The notes: generated by a model from the sequence alone, not told the origin. A stretch of 18,254 bases of DNA from DATBFX01 sp036558305 (GCA_036558305.1 DATBFX010000610.1:1-18254); one strand, 5' to 3'. Shown: positions 7,313-14,762, counted from the first letter of the stretch. A program made the numbers and translations.

Positions 7313-7749
7313 TACTCTGCTGCCTTGCTCTCCAAACAGCCGAAGAACTGGCCGACGATCGTGCGGGCGGCCGGTTGGACCATGCGGGCGCCGACGCGGG
7401 CGATCGTGCCACGGACGTTGGCGTCGCCGCGGTAGCGGACGATCGTCTTCCCGTCCTGCTCGACGAGTTCCAACTCGCCCTCGCCGGAGACCTGACCCTG
7501 CGGTCCGCTCCCTTCGACGAGCATTTTGTAGCGTTCGGGCGGTTGCTTGTCGCTGATTTTGACGCGACCGGTGAAGGTCCCTTTGATCATCGCGATGCCG
7601 ATCCGCATCGTTGCCGAATACTCGTCCGGCCCGATCTGGTCGAGCTTCTCGCACCCCGGTAGGCACTGCTTGAGGACGTCCGGGTCCATCAGGAAGTCCC
7701 AGACCCGCTGCCGCGGTGCCGCGAAGGTGTGCTCTCCCGTCAACTCCAT
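7312..7749 (-). CDS. coxG: CoxG-family SRPBCC protein
   Basis: The product (145 aa) belongs to the CoxG branch of the SRPBCC/START-like fold, small proteins encoded with CO-dehydrogenase-type clusters. In carboxydotrophs CoxG is linked to membrane attachment of CO dehydrogenase; related proteins have been linked to quinone binding. Typical stretches are FAAPRQRVWDFLMDPDVL (9-26), QCLPGCEKL and a beta region with TGRVKISDKQPPERY. The final helix (QPAARTIVGQFFGCLESK) is the usual end of the fold. ATG 7749 was chosen; GGAGG (complement of 7755-7759) is 5 bases upstream. It is the first gene of the minus-strand operon and supports reading the two downstream subunits as a Cox-like complex, although such proteins also accompany other molybdenum hydroxylases. 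Confidence 0.85.
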   Translation of the reverse strand: MELTGEHTFAAPRQRVWDFLMDPDVLKQCLPGCEKLDQIGPDEYSATMRIGIAMIKGTFTGRVKISDKQPPERYKMLVEGSGPQGQVSGEGELELVEQDGKTIVRYRGDANVRGTIARVGARMVQPAARTIVGQFFGCLESKAAE

Positions 7750-7805
7750 CGACCCCTCCGATCCCGCGTCGTGATCGCGGAAAACCCCATCCGAAGCCGC
7801 CGGGC

Positions 7806-7814
7806 AGTGTATCA
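7806..7814 (-). promoter_or_regulatory. Candidate extended -10 element for the CoxG-CoxS-CoxM operon
   Basis: On the minus strand the bases read TGATACACT, matching the TGnTAnnnT form of an extended -10. Transcription would start near 7799, about 50 bases before the CoxG start codon. No clear -35 is seen; the upstream DNA is the hairpin at 7821-7883. Confidence 0.35.
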
Positions 7815-7820
7815 GACGAG

Positions 7821-7883
7821 GCGCTCGGCGTTAGGCGTTAGGGGCACGACGTATCAGTTCTCCTAACGCCTAATGCCGAGCGC
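7821..7883. repeat. 22-bp inverted repeat overlapping the 3' end of the Nudix gene
   Basis: Arms at 7821-7842 and 7862-7883 pair at 21 of 22 positions around a 19-base loop, and a further 7-bp pair (7844-7850 with 7890-7896) can form. The sequence includes GTTAGGC-type heptamers. The Nudix stop (7838-7840) lies in the left arm, so about the last 15 residues of that protein are written by this repeat. It may also terminate transcription. Confidence 0.75.
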
Positions 7884-8359
7884 CTTGACGTCGTGCGCCA
7901 GGCCGCGACGATTCGCTCGTCGTGCGGGAACGCCAACTCGGGCAGGGCATCGGGCGAGAACCAGCCCACCTCGACGAGATCGTCCCGCGCGATCGGCGTG
8001 CCGACGACCGAGGCGGCGGCGAAGACCGCGAGCACCACCGTTTCGCCCGTGGCCGAATGGAGACCGAGCAACGGTCCGAGTTCGACCGTGAGGCCGACCT
8101 CCTCGGCGACTTCGCGGACGGCGGCGTCTTCGACCCGTTCGCCGCGCTCGACGAACCCCGCCGGAAAGCTCCACTTGCCCGGTTCGCGTGTGCCCGGTCC
8201 GCGTCGCCCGAAGAGCAGCCGCCCGTCGCGTTCGATCACCACGGCGACCGCGAGTTTTGGATCGAGGTAGGTGACGTGGCCGCAGGCGACGCAGACCGGA
8301 CGTGGCCGATCCTCCACCAGGCGCTCTTCCGTCGGCGAACCGCATTGTTGGCAGTACAT
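7838..8359 (-). CDS. Nudix hydrolase with N-terminal zinc ribbon
   Basis: The product (173 aa) is a predicted cytoplasmic pyrophosphohydrolase acting on a nucleoside diphosphate linked to another group; NADH and ADP-ribose are possible substrates. A four-Cys zinc ribbon opens the protein (Cys3, Cys6, Cys23, Cys26), as in NudC-like enzymes. The Nudix box is complete at 68-90 (G68, E74, REVAEEVGL at 82-90), and GRRGPG with KWSFPAGF precede it. ATG 8359 starts directly at the zinc ribbon. The terminal residues after AAWRTT are translated from an intergenic hairpin repeat, so the tail is probably not part of the fold. The gene is divergent from the DUF917 gene. Exact substrate is unknown. Confidence 0.92.
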   Translation of the reverse strand: MYCQQCGSPTEERLVEDRPRPVCVACGHVTYLDPKLAVAVVIERDGRLLFGRRGPGTREPGKWSFPAGFVERGERVEDAAVREVAEEVGLTVELGPLLGLHSATGETVVLAVFAAASVVGTPIARDDLVEVGWFSPDALPELAFPHDERIVAAWRTTSRRSALGVRRTDTSCP

Positions 8360-8429
8360 GGCGACCGCAATCTCGCGTTTCGATCGTGTGATGGGTCAAC
8401 CGACCAACGGCCGGCCAGCCGAGAATGCT

Positions 8430-8445
8430 ATCACCCGCGCGTGAT
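8430..8445. promoter_or_regulatory. Near-palindrome in the divergent Nudix/DUF917 promoter region
   Basis: ATCACCCGCGCGTGAT (8430-8445) is almost perfectly dyad-symmetric with arms ATCAC/GTGAT. GTGATGGG occurs twice in this gap (8388-8395 and 8441-8448). On the minus strand a TTGTCC-like box and TAGCAT spaced by 16 bases overlap the palindrome and could be the Nudix promoter. An operator function is inference. Confidence 0.3.
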
Positions 8446-8507
8446 GGGACAATCACGGTGGCGGACGTGGCGCGTGGGCGACAGGACTGACGGGGGAACG
8501 CGACGGC

Positions 8508-9605
8508 ATGTGGTCGGTAGACGAACAGGCGTTGGAACGACTCGCGATCGGCGCGGGGATTCTCGGAACGGGGGGCGGTGGCAATCCGTACATCGGCAAG
8601 GTGCACGCGAAGCAGTTGCTCGCCGCAGGGCACACGCTCGATGTCGTTTCGGCCGAGGAGGTCGCGGACGAGGCGCTCGTGACGTCGGTCGGATTCATGG
8701 GGGCGCCGGTCGTCAGCGTCGAGCGGATCAAACGCGGCGACGAACCGATCGTCGCGATGCGAGCACTGGAAAAGCACATCGGTCGCCGGTTCGACTACGT
8801 CGTGCCGGGCGAGATCGGCGGTTCCAACTCGACGGCGCCGATGGTCGTCGGCGCCCTGACCGGTCTGCCGGTGATCGACGGCGACGGGATGGGACGCGCC
8901 TTCCCTGAACTCCAGCAGGATACCTTTTCCATCTACGGCGTCCCTGCCACGCCCGGCGCCATCGCCGATCCCCGCGGCCACGTCGCCATCTTCGACGGGG
9001 TCGCCGATGCGGCGGTGCTGGAACGCTACGCGCGGTCGGTCACGATCGGCATGGGCGGCTCCGCCGGGTATGCCTTTCCGGTCATGTCCGGTGCCGAGTT
9101 GAAGCGGACCGTCGTCGCCGGCACGATCACGCTCGCGATCCGGGTCGGCGAGGCCGTGATCGCCGCCCGCGGCGGCCATCGCGATCCGGTCGACGCGGTG
9201 TTGGGTGTCGCCGGTGGTCGCAAACTCTTCGCCGGCAAGATCGTGGACGTCGAACGTCGCCTCGTCGGCGGGTTCGCCCGCGGTGTCCTCAAACTCGACG
9301 GCAGCGGTGGCGATTCGGGACGGGCGCTGATCATCGATTTCCAGAACGAGAACCTGATCGCCCGCACCGACCGCGGCGACATCCTCGCCGTCGTCCCCGA
9401 TCTGATCTGCCTGGTCGACGCCGACACCGCCGAACCGATCACGACCGAGGTGCTCAGGTACGGTCTGCGCGTCGTCGTGCTCGGTATCCCGGCACCGGCG
9501 GCGCTGAAGACGCCCGAAGCGCTCGCCGTCGTCGGGCCGGCGGCGTTCGGCTACGACGGCGTCGAGTTCGTGCCGATGGAAGGCCGCTACGGATTCGGCA
9601 CGTAA
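8508..9605 (+). CDS. DUF917 family protein (S-methyl-thiohydantoin desulfurase-like)
   Basis: The product (365 aa) matches DUF917, a family often encoded beside hydantoinases and annotated as S-methyl-thiohydantoin desulfurase; biochemical knowledge of most members is thin. Recognisable stretches are the N-terminal GAGILGTGGGGNPYIGK (16-32), VVPGEIGGSNSTAPM and GLPVIDGDGMGRAFPELQ, then FQNENLIA in the C-terminal part. Length is normal. ATG 8508 is chosen; GGGGGA at 8492-8497 is a ribosome-binding site at 10 bases. It begins a plus-strand run with a flavoprotein (59-base gap) and an amidohydrolase. The run suggests handling of a cyclic amide or N-heterocycle, but the substrate is not readable from the sequence. 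Confidence 0.88.
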   Translation: MWSVDEQALERLAIGAGILGTGGGGNPYIGKVHAKQLLAAGHTLDVVSAEEVADEALVTSVGFMGAPVVSVERIKRGDEPIVAMRALEKHIGRRFDYVVPGEIGGSNSTAPMVVGALTGLPVIDGDGMGRAFPELQQDTFSIYGVPATPGAIADPRGHVAIFDGVADAAVLERYARSVTIGMGGSAGYAFPVMSGAELKRTVVAGTITLAIRVGEAVIAARGGHRDPVDAVLGVAGGRKLFAGKIVDVERRLVGGFARGVLKLDGSGGDSGRALIIDFQNENLIARTDRGDILAVVPDLICLVDADTAEPITTEVLRYGLRVVVLGIPAPAALKTPEALAVVGPAAFGYDGVEFVPMEGRYGFGT

Positions 9606-9664
9606 CGTGCGGCAGTGATTCGCTCGCTCGCTCGCGGCATCGCGATCCGGCAGGAGAAGCAACG

Positions 9665-11059
9665 GTGTCCAACCAAACCGCGACCCACTACGACGCCATC
9701 GTGATCGGTTCCGGTCAGGCGGGTGGCCCGCTCGCGAGCGCGCTCGCCCGTTCGGGCCGCAGGACCGCGATCATTGAGGAGGCGCACGTCGGCGGAACCT
9801 GCATCAACGAGGGCTGCACGCCGACCAAGACGATGATCGCCGGCGCCCGCGTCGCCTACCTGGCCCGGCGCGGGCCCGATTATGGCGTTCATACCGGCGA
9901 AGTCGCGATCGATCTCCCGCGTGTCCGCCAACGCAAGCGCGACATCGTCGAGAGCTTCCGCGCCGGTAGCGAGCGGCGGATCAAGCAGACGAAGGGGCTC
10001 GATCTGATCCGGGGGCACGCCGCCTTCGACGGTGCCAATTCGCTCACCGTCAAGGGCGACGACGGTGCGCGCACGCTCACCGCCGACCTCGTTTTCGTCA
10101 ATACCGGAGCCCGCCCGGCGACGCCGCAGATCGACGGCATCGACTCGGTGCCCTACCTCACCTCCACCAGCATCATGGAACTCGCGGACGTCCCCGATCA
10201 CCTGATCGTGCTCGGCGGCGGCTACGTCGGACTCGAATTCGCGCAGATGTTTCGCCGTTTCGGCAGCCGCGTCACGGTCGTTCACCGCGGTGGTCACCTG
10301 CTCTCCCGCGAGGACAACGACGTCGCCGACGCGGTCGCCGACGTGCTGCGCGAGGATGAGATCGAAATACTCCTCGGTACCACGGCTCGCCGCGTCCACC
10401 TCCACGCCGATCGCATCGCCCTCACCGTGGCAACCGGGAGCGGCGAACGAACCATGACGGGATCGCATCTCCTCGCCGCGGTCGGCCGCACGCCGAACAC
10501 CGACCGGCTCAATCTCTCGGCCGCCGGGGTCGCGACCGACGAGCGGGGCTACATCCCCGTCAATGACCATCTCGAAACGAACGTACCGGGGATCTTCGCG
10601 CTCGGCGACGTCAACGGTGGCCCGGCGTTTACCCACATCTCGTACGACGACTTTCGGATCATCAAGACCTACGTCGTCGATGGCGAACACGCGACGACCA
10701 CCGGTCGCCTCGTCCCGTATACCGTCTTTACCGATCCCCAGTTGGGTCGAGTGGGATTGACCGAGCGCGAGGCGAGGCAGCGCTATCGTTCCGTCCGCGT
10801 CGCGAAGATGCCGATGAGTTCGGTCGCGCGCGCCCTCGAAGTCGATGAGTCCCGTGGGTTCTTGAAAGCCGTCGTCGACGCGAACACCGACCGGATTCTC
10901 GGCTGCGCCATCCTCGGCATCGAAGGCGGCGAACTGATGGCGATGATCGAGATCGCGATGATGGGCAACCTGGCGTACGGCCGTCTCCGCGATGGCATCT
11001 TCGCCCACCCGACGCTGGCGGAGTCGTTGAACAATCTGTTTGCGACGCTGGATGGGTAG
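9665..11059 (+). CDS. FAD-dependent pyridine nucleotide-disulfide oxidoreductase (dihydrolipoamide dehydrogenase / mercuric reductase-like)
   Basis: The product (464 aa) is a class I flavoprotein disulfide reductase. FAD binds at AIVIGSGQAGG (11-21), the redox disulfide is Cys46 and Cys51 (GGTCINEGCTPTK), the NAD(P) motif is LIVLGGGYVGLEFAQMF, a second FAD motif is GIFALGDVNGG, and the dimerisation domain ends with the catalytic pair His448-Glu453 (FAHPTLAESLN). There is no N-terminal heavy-metal domain and no C-terminal Cys pair, so a true mercuric reductase is unlikely. No lipoyl-enzyme genes are nearby, so a role as E3 of a 2-oxoacid complex is unsupported. GTG 9665 follows AGGAG (9652-9656) by 8 bases. 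It may be co-transcribed with the DUF917 gene. Confidence 0.9.
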   Translation: MSNQTATHYDAIVIGSGQAGGPLASALARSGRRTAIIEEAHVGGTCINEGCTPTKTMIAGARVAYLARRGPDYGVHTGEVAIDLPRVRQRKRDIVESFRAGSERRIKQTKGLDLIRGHAAFDGANSLTVKGDDGARTLTADLVFVNTGARPATPQIDGIDSVPYLTSTSIMELADVPDHLIVLGGGYVGLEFAQMFRRFGSRVTVVHRGGHLLSREDNDVADAVADVLREDEIEILLGTTARRVHLHADRIALTVATGSGERTMTGSHLLAAVGRTPNTDRLNLSAAGVATDERGYIPVNDHLETNVPGIFALGDVNGGPAFTHISYDDFRIIKTYVVDGEHATTTGRLVPYTVFTDPQLGRVGLTEREARQRYRSVRVAKMPMSSVARALEVDESRGFLKAVVDANTDRILGCAILGIEGGELMAMIEIAMMGNLAYGRLRDGIFAHPTLAESLNNLFATLDG

Positions 11060-11066
11060 TCCGCCT

Positions 11067-11197
11067 TCACCCCCTGGCCCCTCTCCCTCCCGAGGGAGAG
11101 GGGGAACGGCGCCGATCCATTTGGTTGTCTCAATGGTCATGTCGTCTCGTTGAGGCAGCCTCCCCTCTCCCGCGGTCGGGAGAGGGGCCGGGGGTGA
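11067..11197. repeat. Pair of GC-rich hairpins forming an inverted-repeat element
   Basis: Two hairpins lie in the 223-base gap. The first has 12-bp arms (11078-11089 and 11092-11103), although the loop must open a little. The second has 11-bp arms (11162-11172 and 11177-11187) around CGGT. The outer flanks (11067-11086 and 11178-11197) are inverted copies of each other apart from one extra T. The whole block therefore looks like a MITE-like element of about 130 bases with no coding capacity; the first hairpin may also terminate the flavoprotein transcript. Confidence 0.65.
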
Positions 11198-11282
11198 GGG
11201 CTGTTGCGCGACCGCCATCAATCCTTCAAAGTCCCTGCCCGTCGACATCCGAAAGAGAGCGACCAGAGAAAGGATGCGCTTC

Positions 11283-12716
11283 GTGGTACGACGGCAGATC
11301 AAGGCGTCGCACGTGATCGCTTACCAGAACGGCGGGCATCGCCATCTCCGAGATGGCGTGGTCGTTTGGGAGGGCAACCAGATCGTCCACGTCGGGAAAC
11401 GGTACGAGGGGACGGTGGACGAGACGATCGATGCCACCGGCAAGATCGTCACCCCCGGTCTGATCAACACGCATGCCCACCTGGCCGGGTCGCCGCTCGA
11501 CAAGTCGTTCATCGAGGATCGTGGCAATCGCCAGTTCTACCTCTCGGGGCTGTTCGAGTATTTGCCCGTCCGCGACGCCGCGCAGGACGCCGATGGCAGC
11601 CGGGCCTGCCTCGCCTACTCGATGACGGAACTGCTCCGCACCGGCACGACGACGGTCATGGAGATCGGCGGATTTGGTCACGACGCCGTCGCCGCAGCAG
11701 GGAGGGTGGGGCTGCGGCTCTACGCCGGTCTGGGGTACCGCTCGGGCCACTGGTACACCGACGACGGGAGGAGCGTGAAGTACGCCTGGGATGAGGAGGC
11801 GGGAGAGCGCGGTTTCGCCCGCGCGGTGGCGTTCGTCGAGGAGATCGACGGGCAGCAGAACGGTCGCATCAAGGGATTCCTTACCCCGGCCCAGGTCGAC
11901 ACCTGCACCGAAGCGCTCCTCCGCAAATCGCGCGAGGCGGCCACGTCCCTCGGCGTCCCCCTGGCTCTCCACACGTCGCAGTCGGTCCCCGAATTCCAGG
12001 AGATGACCCGCCGCCACGGCACGTCGCCGATCGAGTGGCTGCGCAATCTCGGTTTTCTCGGCCCCGACGTCATCCTCGGGCACGCGATCGTCGTCGCCGG
12101 CGGCAGTTGGGCCAACTACCACGGCGACGACGTCGCCGTCCTGGCCGAGACCGGTACCAACGTCGCCCATTGCGCCTGGGTCTTCGCGCGGCGCGGGATC
12201 GCGATGGAGAGTTTCGGTCGCTACCTCGCCCGCGGCGTGAACATGACGCTCGGCACCGACACCTGCCCGCAGAGCATGATCGAAGCCATGCGCTGGACGG
12301 CCGTGGTCGGCAAGATCGTGGACCGCCGGACCGAAGTGGCCACCGCGGCCGATGTCTTCAATGCCGCGACCCTGGGTGGCGCGAGGGCGCTTGGCCGCGA
12401 CGACCTCGGCCGCATCGCCCCCGGCGCCAAAGCCGATCTCGTCGTCTGGGAAGGCGAAAGCCTCTTCATGACCCCTCTCCGCGACCCGATCAAGAACATC
12501 GTCTACTCTGCCCAGGCCGAAGACCTCCACACCGCCATCGTCGACGGCGACGTGCGGATGCGCGACGGCCGGGTACTCGGTGTCGATGCCGCCGCGCTGT
12601 CCCGCGATCTGCAAGCGGCCGGCGAGCGGATGTGGCCGCAGATGGCCGGGGTGGACTGGGCAGGGCGGGGCGCGGACGAGTTGTCGCCGCAGAGTTTTCC
12701 GACGTTCGATGGGTGA
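11283..12716 (+). CDS. Amidohydrolase, TRZ/ATZ (AtzA/cytosine deaminase-like) family
   Basis: The product (477 aa) is a metal-dependent hydrolase of the amidohydrolase superfamily, whose relatives deaminate or dechlorinate N-heterocycles such as guanine, cytosine or triazines. Expected metal ligands are His64 and His66 (NTHAHL), His230 (LALHTSQ), His267 or His296 (GHAIV, VAHCAW) and Asp326 (LGTDTCPQ). The family HxxE motif reads HTSQ here, with Gln233 in place of the usual catalytic Glu. The C-terminal beta sandwich has GRIAPGAKADLVVWE. An in-frame ATG at 11274 directly touches its purine-rich AAGG; the GTG at 11283 has AGGA (11271-11274) at 8 bases and starts at the first strand, so I prefer it. 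Substrate unknown. Confidence 0.88.
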   Translation: MVRRQIKASHVIAYQNGGHRHLRDGVVVWEGNQIVHVGKRYEGTVDETIDATGKIVTPGLINTHAHLAGSPLDKSFIEDRGNRQFYLSGLFEYLPVRDAAQDADGSRACLAYSMTELLRTGTTTVMEIGGFGHDAVAAAGRVGLRLYAGLGYRSGHWYTDDGRSVKYAWDEEAGERGFARAVAFVEEIDGQQNGRIKGFLTPAQVDTCTEALLRKSREAATSLGVPLALHTSQSVPEFQEMTRRHGTSPIEWLRNLGFLGPDVILGHAIVVAGGSWANYHGDDVAVLAETGTNVAHCAWVFARRGIAMESFGRYLARGVNMTLGTDTCPQSMIEAMRWTAVVGKIVDRRTEVATAADVFNAATLGGARALGRDDLGRIAPGAKADLVVWEGESLFMTPLRDPIKNIVYSAQAEDLHTAIVDGDVRMRDGRVLGVDAAALSRDLQAAGERMWPQMAGVDWAGRGADELSPQSFPTFDG

Positions 12717-12723
12717 ATCGGAG

Positions 12724-12957
12724 ATGGGAGAACGGTTGCCGCGCGCAACCGCGGCCGAGGCGCTACGTGCCCTGAAGCGAGCCGGATGGCGAGAATTGCG
12801 TCAAAGCGGAAGTCATGCTCAGCTCGGTCATCCCGATTGGCTGGGGCGCCGCGTGACCATCGCGATGCATGCCGGTGCGATTCTGCACCCGAAGACACTT
12901 CGCACTATCCTTGAACAGGCTGGGCTGACGGTCTCGCAGTTCACGGAGTTGCTCTGA
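12724..12957 (+). CDS. hicA: HicA-family toxin (mRNA interferase)
   Basis: The product (77 aa) is a HicA-type toxin, a double-stranded-RNA-binding-like fold that cleaves mRNA to arrest growth until HicB neutralises it. The family motif GSHAQL (29-34) contains the catalytic His31, followed by VTIAMHAG and the C-terminal ILHPKTLRTILEQAGLT helix. Length is typical. ATG 12724 aligns with the usual family N-terminus (LPRATAAEALRALKRAGW). An in-frame ATG at 12709 would overlap the amidohydrolase stop by 8 bases and is a real alternative, implying coupling. HicB starts 1 base after the stop, the standard HicAB arrangement. All key residues seem intact, so the toxin is probably active. Confidence 0.9.
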   Translation: MGERLPRATAAEALRALKRAGWRELRQSGSHAQLGHPDWLGRRVTIAMHAGAILHPKTLRTILEQAGLTVSQFTELL

Positions 12958-12958
12958 G

Positions 12959-13210
12959 ATGAGTCGATTGACCTATTCCGTCCTCCTCCAACCCGATCCC
13001 GACGAAGGCGGCTACACGGTGACCGTACCAGAACTTCCCGGCATCGTGACGCAAGGCGAGACGTTCGAGGAGGCCCTGGCGATGGCGCGCGACGCGATCG
13101 TGCTCCACGTCGAAGGCCTGGCCGCCGACGGTCTCGACGTGCCCATCGAACGAGCCGCGCCGATCGTCGCGCAGGTTCAGGTCGAGGTGCGAGAACTCGT
13201 CGTCGCTTGA
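12959..13210 (+). CDS. hicB: HicB-family antitoxin
   Basis: The product (83 aa) is the partner of the HicA toxin. The N-terminal partial RNase-H-like fold is clear: YSVLLQPDPDEGGYTVTVPELPG (6-28 region) and ETFEEALAMARDAI, the usual HicB signature. It begins 1 base after the hicA stop (TGA 12955-12957, ATG 12959-12961), indicating translational coupling. The protein ends soon after the fold (VQVEVRELVVA) and has no evident C-terminal helix-turn-helix or ribbon-helix-helix, so this is the short form. Self-repression of the operon by DNA binding is therefore doubtful here. Toxin neutralisation by direct binding is expected from the family. Confidence 0.9.
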   Translation: MSRLTYSVLLQPDPDEGGYTVTVPELPGIVTQGETFEEALAMARDAIVLHVEGLAADGLDVPIERAAPIVAQVQVEVRELVVA

Positions 13211-13228
13211 ACGAGCAGAGGTACCGAC

Positions 13229-13795
13229 ATGTCGACTGCTACCCTTCCCCGCACCTGGACGTACGAGGATCTCTTCGACCTGCCCGACGACGGCAAGCGG
13301 TACGAGATCATCGACGGGGAGTTGTTCGAGATGCCGTCCCCGACCCTGGATCACGCGACTGCGGTGATGGATCTCATCGCGCTGTTGCTTCCGGTCGTGG
13401 ACGCGCTTGGCGGGCGTATCTTTACTGCGCCTCTGGACGTGTTCATGGCGGGCGGCAATCCCGTGCAACCCGACATTATCGTCCTTCTTCCTGAACGCTT
13501 GGTCCAGATGACGACGCGCGGAATCGAAGGACCACCAAACCTTCTCATCGAAGTCCAGGGTCCTTCGTCTGCCGAGCACGACCGCGTGACCAAACGTCGG
13601 CTCTACGCCCGCGGAGGAGTGACGGAATACTGGCTCGTCGATCCAGAAACTCGCACGATCGAAGTCCTTGTTCTCGACGGAGAGGTCTACCGAACGCTGA
13701 TTCGGGTGGGGGGAAACGACTCGGTTCGCTCCACAGTCCTCCCCAACCCGTCATTCGCGGCTCCGACCGTGTTTGCGGCTTCGATGTCGCGCTAG
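13229..13795 (+). CDS. Uma2 family endonuclease (DUF820, PD-(D/E)XK fold)
   Basis: The product (188 aa) belongs to Uma2, a restriction-endonuclease-like family common in cyanobacteria and Chloroflexota, of mostly unknown role. It shows the family order: WTYEDLFDLPDDGKRYEIIDGELFEM (split, residues 10-35), QPDIIVL with Asp82, LLIEVQGPSSAEHD with Glu108 and Gln110, KRRLYARGGVTEYWLVDPE. Residue 110 and GPSS replace the more usual EVLSPST, but the Asp/Glu pair is kept, so nuclease activity is plausible. ATG 13229 follows AGAGG (13217-13221) at 7 bases. It lies 18 bases after hicB and could be co-transcribed with the toxin-antitoxin pair. Confidence 0.88.
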   Translation: MSTATLPRTWTYEDLFDLPDDGKRYEIIDGELFEMPSPTLDHATAVMDLIALLLPVVDALGGRIFTAPLDVFMAGGNPVQPDIIVLLPERLVQMTTRGIEGPPNLLIEVQGPSSAEHDRVTKRRLYARGGVTEYWLVDPETRTIEVLVLDGEVYRTLIRVGGNDSVRSTVLPNPSFAAPTVFAASMSR

Positions 13796-13805
13796 CGACT
13801 CCGCC

Positions 13806-14762
13806 GTGTCGAATCCCGATCCCCAGGTCGGAACCGAATCGGTCTCGACCGAACGTGCCCTCTGGCAGGTCATCGAACCCTTCCACACCATCACCTACTT
13901 CGCGCCCGAAGCGCGCGAGGCGACCGATGCCCTCCGCCTGCGCGGCGGCTGGATGGGGTACTTCGCGTCGCGTGCGGCGCCGCTCGGACCGGTTCCGGCC
14001 GAGGTCGTGATCGCCATCTTCTACAATTTCCACCCGAACCTGGTCCGCCGCGCCATCCCCGATGCCTGGACGTACGCGACGCCCGAGGCGGTGCTGGCCG
14101 CCCGCCTCGACGGCGTCGACCGCGCCATTCGCCGGCTGCTCGGCGATCTGGTCGGTACATCGCTCGTGGAGGAGGCGGCAGCGCTCGCCAAGGAGGCGGC
14201 GTCGGCGTGCGAACTCGCCGGCCGACCGCTCTACGCCGCCAATGCCGCGCTCCCCTGGCCGGACGAATCGCACCTCGTCCTCTGGACGGCCGCGACCCAC
14301 ATCCGCGAGCACCGCGCCGATGGGCACGTCGTCGCCTTGATGGCCGCCGGCGTCGATCCTTGCGAAGCGCACGTCACGATCGCGGCGACCGGTGCGACGA
14401 CCGGCGAGCAACTCCGGCGGCACCGCTGGTGGTCCGAGGACGATTGGTCGGCGGCGGTCGCGCGGTTGCAGGCGCGTGGCTGGCTTGACCGTGAGGGCCT
14501 CTTCACCCCGGAAGGTCGTGCCGGCCGCGCCGCCGTCGAGGCGGAAACGGATCGACTCGCCGCCACGCCCTGGCGCTCGCTCGGCCCGGAGCGCACCGCG
14601 AGATTGCGTCGGGTCATGCGTGCGGTTTCGGGTCTGGTCGTCGAGCGCGGCGGCATTCCCATTCCCAATCCGATGGGATTATCCTGGCCCCCGGCACCGT
14701 CGCCACTCGACGGCGAGGACGCAGCCGGCGCGGTTCACCGCGGAGTGCCGCGGATGCGTTGA
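13806..14762 (+). CDS. SCO6745-family protein (helix-turn-helix-like), function unknown
   Basis: The product (318 aa) resembles the SCO6745 family of actinobacterial and Chloroflexota proteins of unknown function. The N-terminal stretch has the family pattern: ALWQVIEPFHTITYFAPEA, then GGWMGYFASRAAPLGPV and FYNFHPNLVRRAIPDAW. The C-terminal half looks like a winged-helix module (EDDWSAAVARLQARGWL followed by GLFTPEGRAGRAAVEAETD), as in MarR-type proteins. The preferred start is GTG 13806, 10 bases after the Uma2 stop, because the upstream TTG would overlap Uma2 in another frame; the ribosome-binding site is weak. No membrane segment or signal peptide is seen. I cannot assign a reaction or DNA target. 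Confidence 0.75.
   Translation: MSNPDPQVGTESVSTERALWQVIEPFHTITYFAPEAREATDALRLRGGWMGYFASRAAPLGPVPAEVVIAIFYNFHPNLVRRAIPDAWTYATPEAVLAARLDGVDRAIRRLLGDLVGTSLVEEAAALAKEAASACELAGRPLYAANAALPWPDESHLVLWTAATHIREHRADGHVVALMAAGVDPCEAHVTIAATGATTGEQLRRHRWWSEDDWSAAVARLQARGWLDREGLFTPEGRAGRAAVEAETDRLAATPWRSLGPERTARLRRVMRAVSGLVVERGGIPIPNPMGLSWPPAPSPLDGEDAAGAVHRGVPRMR

Noticed and set aside
6590..7666. Minus-strand open frame containing TDRRTDGQ-type peptide repeats
   Set aside because: The peptide repeats are just the octamer array read in frame; the rest overlaps CoxS and CoxG in another frame.
9665..11059. Mercuric reductase (merA)
   Set aside because: No heavy-metal-binding N-terminal domain, no C-terminal Cys pair and no other mer genes; only the general flavoprotein family is supported.
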